From Ligilactobacillus aviarius (lineage in GTDB: Bacteria; Bacillota; Bacilli; Lactobacillales; Lactobacillaceae): a stretch of DNA of 64,000 bases. Position numbers and translations under genes: made by a program. The stretch covers positions 1 to 64,000 of the forward strand of contig NZ_LWUD01000005.1 of the NCBI RefSeq assembly GCF_001654615.1, given 5' to 3'. Shown piece by piece: positions 61,591-64,000 of the stretch; the first letter of the stretch is position 1, and every line of letters starts with the position of its first letter. The notes under the pieces are model-generated. The model saw only the letters and a list, made by a program, of their open reading frames with translations, searched no databases and was not told the DNA's origin.

Positions 61591-62551
61591 TCTTTTCTCC
61601 TGTGTATGTTGCGGCAATTTGATCTAATTTCGCAACGTATTCTTTCAACTGGTCATCAGTTAAGGTGTCCATCATTGCTCCGCTTGCTAATGGGTGGCCG
61701 CCACCGCCGTATTCCTTGGCAAGTTCGTTAATTACCGGACCCTTTGAACGAATATTCAACCGGTACTTGCCGTCTTCACCTTCAACAAAGAGGGTCCAGC
61801 AAACGACCTTGTCGATTTTACCGATCACAGAAACGATTGGCGCTGTTCCTTGAGCTCCAAGGTCAAAACTCTTAACCAAATCATGTTTCAGTACAATGTA
61901 TGCTGCATTGTGTTCCGTCATAACCATGTTGTCCCAAACATATGCTGACAATTTGGCAACTCCTTGACTGATATCGTCCATTTTGCGGTTCATTTCAGAA
62001 GCGTTGATATCAAATCCAAACAACTGAGCCGTTACACGCAATGTGTGGGCTGTAGTATTGTCGTACATAAACCGGCCAGTGTCACCTGCAATGCCGGCAT
62101 ATAACATCCGGGCAGCCTTTTGATTCAACACTAATTGTCCTTCTGACTTGTTAACTAAATCAACAACCATTTCAGATGAGCTTGAAGCACTTGTGTTTAC
62201 CAAACTAATGTCACCGTAGTGATCGTCATCCGGGTGGTGGTCAATTTTAATCAGATAATCGCCTTGATCATAACGTTGATCATCGACCCGTGGCCGGTTA
62301 GCAGTGTCGATTGCGATCACTAAAGCGCCCTTGAACATGTCATCAGTCAATTCATCTTCAGTTGTGATCCACGTTAAACTGCCGTCATTTTCACCTGCTT
62401 GGTAAACGGTCTTATTCGGGAAGCTGTTCCGAATTACTTCCGCCAAGCCGCCTTGAGAACCGAATGCGTCTGGATCCGGATCGGTATGCCGGTGAATGAT
62501 AATTTTGTCATATTCTTTGATTTTTTCAATAATTTGTTGTTCGATTGTCAT
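61583..62551 (-). CDS. nrnA: DHH family oligoribonuclease/pAp phosphatase NrnA
   Basis: NrnA degrades nanoRNA and dephosphorylates pAp. The 322-residue product (start MTIEQQ at 62551, AGAGGTC site) has IIIHRHTDPDPDAFGSQGG (D-H-D region), the DHH motif IDHHPDDDHYG near residue 120 and the DHHA1 motif GGGGHPLASGA. Length is normal. It precedes cshB, as in other lactobacilli. Confidence 0.95.
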   Translation of the reverse strand: MTIEQQIIEKIKEYDKIIIHRHTDPDPDAFGSQGGLAEVIRNSFPNKTVYQAGENDGSLTWITTEDELTDDMFKGALVIAIDTANRPRVDDQRYDQGDYLIKIDHHPDDDHYGDISLVNTSASSSSEMVVDLVNKSEGQLVLNQKAARMLYAGIAGDTGRFMYDNTTAHTLRVTAQLFGFDINASEMNRKMDDISQGVAKLSAYVWDNMVMTEHNAAYIVLKHDLVKSFDLGAQGTAPIVSVIGKIDKVVCWTLFVEGEDGKYRLNIRSKGPVINELAKEYGGGGHPLASGAMMDTLTDDQLKEYVAKLDQIAATYTGEKND

Positions 62552-62610
62552 TTTCTGACCTCTTTCAATTAATCTCCAATTATCAAGTATACAAATAAGT
62601 CCCGGCTTTT

Positions 62611-63690
62611 TCAAAGATTGAGCCGGATATTCTCAAACTCCAGCGGATCAAGATTAGTGATCGTTAATCCCAATAGCCGGACGTCAATTGGATTATCTTG
62701 AATCTCATCAAAGAGCTGCCGGCCGTAATACGCGAAGTTATCCACCTGATTATCAAGATAATCATCAAAGGTCAGGCGTTTCGTGACCGTTTCAAAATGA
62801 CTGTCCCGGACTTTGATCACGATCGTTTTGCCATGTTTTTGCTGGCGCTTTAACTCGGCGACTAACCGTTCAGCCGTTAGTTTTAACTGTTCGTCGACCT
62901 GTTCGATCGAATTTAACGGTTGGTCAAACGTCCGCTGACTGCCGACTGATTTTCGTTCCCGCTGCCATTCAACCGGCCGGTCATCGATTCCACGAACCCG
63001 TTGATATAAAATATGACCCATCTTGCCGAATTTTGAAATGAGATCAATTTCCTTCCAGTGATAGAGATCTTCACCGGTATTGATCCCCAATTCCCGCATT
63101 TTGGGTGCCGTTTTCTTTCCAATTCCGCGAAACTTTTCGATCGGTAACGGAAAAAGAAAATCAAGCGCATCTTCCGGATTAATGACCGTCATCCCAACCG
63201 GTTTGTGATAATCCGACGCGAGCTTCGCTAAGAACTTGTTATACGAAACGCCCGTGGAACACGTCAAATGCAATTGATCATATATTTCCTGCTGAATTCG
63301 ATGCGCAAGGGCCACCGCCGATTCAATTCCCGGCTTATTTTCCGTGACATCCAAATAGGCTTCATCAAAGGCCACCGGTTCGATTTTGTCAGTGTATTCG
63401 TGAAAAATCGTATGGATCTGATGCGAAACGCGCTTGTATTTAGGAAAATCCGGCTTTTTAAAGTAGGCTTGCGGACACCGTTTCAACGCTTCCTGAGCAC
63501 TCATCGCTGAATGGATCCCGTATGAACGAGCAATGTAATTCGCCGTTGCGACAACGCCCCGGCCACCGGTGTGCTGTGGATTGCGTGAAATCACGAGCGG
63601 CTTGGTCCGGAGTTCCGGATGATCCCGCATCTCAACTGATGCATAAAACGCGTCCATATCAACATGCACGATTTTCCGCTGCTTTGCCAC
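62611..63690 (-). CDS. dinB: DNA polymerase IV
   Basis: Pol IV is a Y-family translesion polymerase. The 359-residue product (GTG at 63690, GGTGG site; a TTG seven codons earlier is possible) has HVDMDAFYASVE, the YIARSYGIHSAMS segment, PVAFDEAYLDVT with the catalytic D-E, and the little-finger region at the end. It has an SOS operator in its promoter. It precedes nrnA by 59 bases. Confidence 0.96.
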   Translation of the reverse strand: MAKQRKIVHVDMDAFYASVEMRDHPELRTKPLVISRNPQHTGGRGVVATANYIARSYGIHSAMSAQEALKRCPQAYFKKPDFPKYKRVSHQIHTIFHEYTDKIEPVAFDEAYLDVTENKPGIESAVALAHRIQQEIYDQLHLTCSTGVSYNKFLAKLASDYHKPVGMTVINPEDALDFLFPLPIEKFRGIGKKTAPKMRELGINTGEDLYHWKEIDLISKFGKMGHILYQRVRGIDDRPVEWQRERKSVGSQRTFDQPLNSIEQVDEQLKLTAERLVAELKRQQKHGKTIVIKVRDSHFETVTKRLTFDDYLDNQVDNFAYYGRQLFDEIQDNPIDVRLLGLTITNLDPLEFENIRLNL

Positions 63691-63723
63691 GATCTTCCAC
63701 CTCACCTTCAAAGTTTCGCTAAT

Positions 63724-63752
63724 ATTTTAAACGAATGTATGTTCGAAATCAA
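63724..63752 (-). promoter_or_regulatory. dinB promoter with LexA-type (SOS) box
   Basis: On the minus strand: -35 TTGATT (63747-63752), 17-base spacer, -10 TAAAAT (63724-63729). The spacer holds CGAACATACATTCG (63732-63745), one mismatch from the Gram-positive LexA consensus CGAACRNRYGTTYG. Confidence 0.8.
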
Positions 63753-63763
63753 GAGATGAATAA

Positions 63764-63924
63764 AGAGGTTGTAACACAAATTACAACCTCTTCACTACTT
63801 TCGCATCATCGGGCTCCAAAACAAACGAGCTGAGTGGAAGTTCGAAAACCTCCGAATCTATGCTCCGCGATTCGTTCGCTTTTCTGCTTCCACCACGCTC
63901 GTTTTTAATGTTTTGTCGCACCTT
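63764..63924 (-). repeat. Interspersed repeat, copy E
   Basis: Minus-strand copy with the core and a tail GAGGTTGTAA / TTACAACCTC. It begins 2 bases after the stop of the partial gene at 63927, same strand. The tail end is about 12 bases from the dinB promoter. Confidence 0.92.
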
Positions 63925-63926
63925 TT

Positions 63927-64000
63927 TTATCTTAACGGATTAAATTCCCAATAATTTCCATCGCGAATCAACAATTCATCCGCTTCACGTGGTCCCATTG
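63927..64000 (-). CDS. C-terminal fragment of an unidentified gene
   Basis: An open frame entering from the right edge ends at 63927 with the residues GPREADELLIRDGNYWEFNPLR, followed by TAA. I do not recognise the family from 22 residues. It is in the same direction as dinB and is followed at once by repeat copy E. Confidence 0.55.
   Translation of the reverse strand, partial: MGPREADELLIRDGNYWEFNPLR

Overview
The window reads as chromosomal DNA of a low-to-moderate GC Firmicute of the family Lactobacillaceae. Evidence: the minCD/mreBCD cluster, EzrA, an IreB-RuvX-DUF1292 operon, a GshF-type protein, T-box control of valS and alaS, a CtsR-type box at clpP and a CcpA-type cre site at manA. 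I do not assign a genus. Most genes lie on the minus strand, and most of the window is housekeeping sequence.

Layout. 1-4.4 kb: cell shape and division-site selection (mreB, mreC, mreD, minC, minD) plus a cold-shock-like protein. 4.4-16.2 kb: TSUP permease, radC, HAD phosphatase, folC, T-box-valS, the thiI/cysteine-desulfurase pair for tRNA thiolation, ezrA, and rpsD with its own leader. 16.2-26.9 kb: YueI-like protein, a GshF-like protein with an altered C-terminus, rarA, a probable 6S RNA, uspA, tag, a second TSUP permease, the ireB-ruvX-DUF1292 operon, tRNA-Glu, rdgB, a DUF2507 gene and a HigBA toxin-antitoxin pair. 27-34.5 kb: rnz, mutS2-cvpA-zapA, asnB and fba. 34.5-57.2 kb is accessory-looking: several transporters, clpP, an orphan sugar-binding protein, manA, a tRNA-Gln, an Abi-type defence gene split by an IS3-family element, a nucleoside hydrolase, a drug-efflux pump with divergent ArsR-type regulators, and a second tag. 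57.3-64 kb: T-box-alaS, cshB, nrnA and dinB, with an SOS-type operator at dinB.

Less ordinary observations. (1) An interspersed repeat of about 160 bp is present in five full copies (33.3, 35.4, 36.9, 43.0 and 63.8 kb) plus one tail-only remnant. It folds into a nested hairpin and usually ends in a terminator-like stem; in three cases it begins 2-10 bases after a stop codon. (2) The amino-acid permease at 40.2 kb is preceded by a 10-codon leader ORF whose end lies inside a perfect hairpin that covers the permease ribosome binding site. (3) Removing the IS element and one copy of a 4-bp duplication restores the Abi reading frame exactly. (4) The HigB toxin appears to be made from a leaderless mRNA. 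(5) An ArsR-type gene carries a frameshift at an A5 run near its end. (6) A perfect 10-bp stem sequesters the radC ribosome binding site.

All calls come from reading motifs, reading frames and spacing by eye. No database search, alignment or folding program was run. Family names rest on recognised motifs and known gene order.
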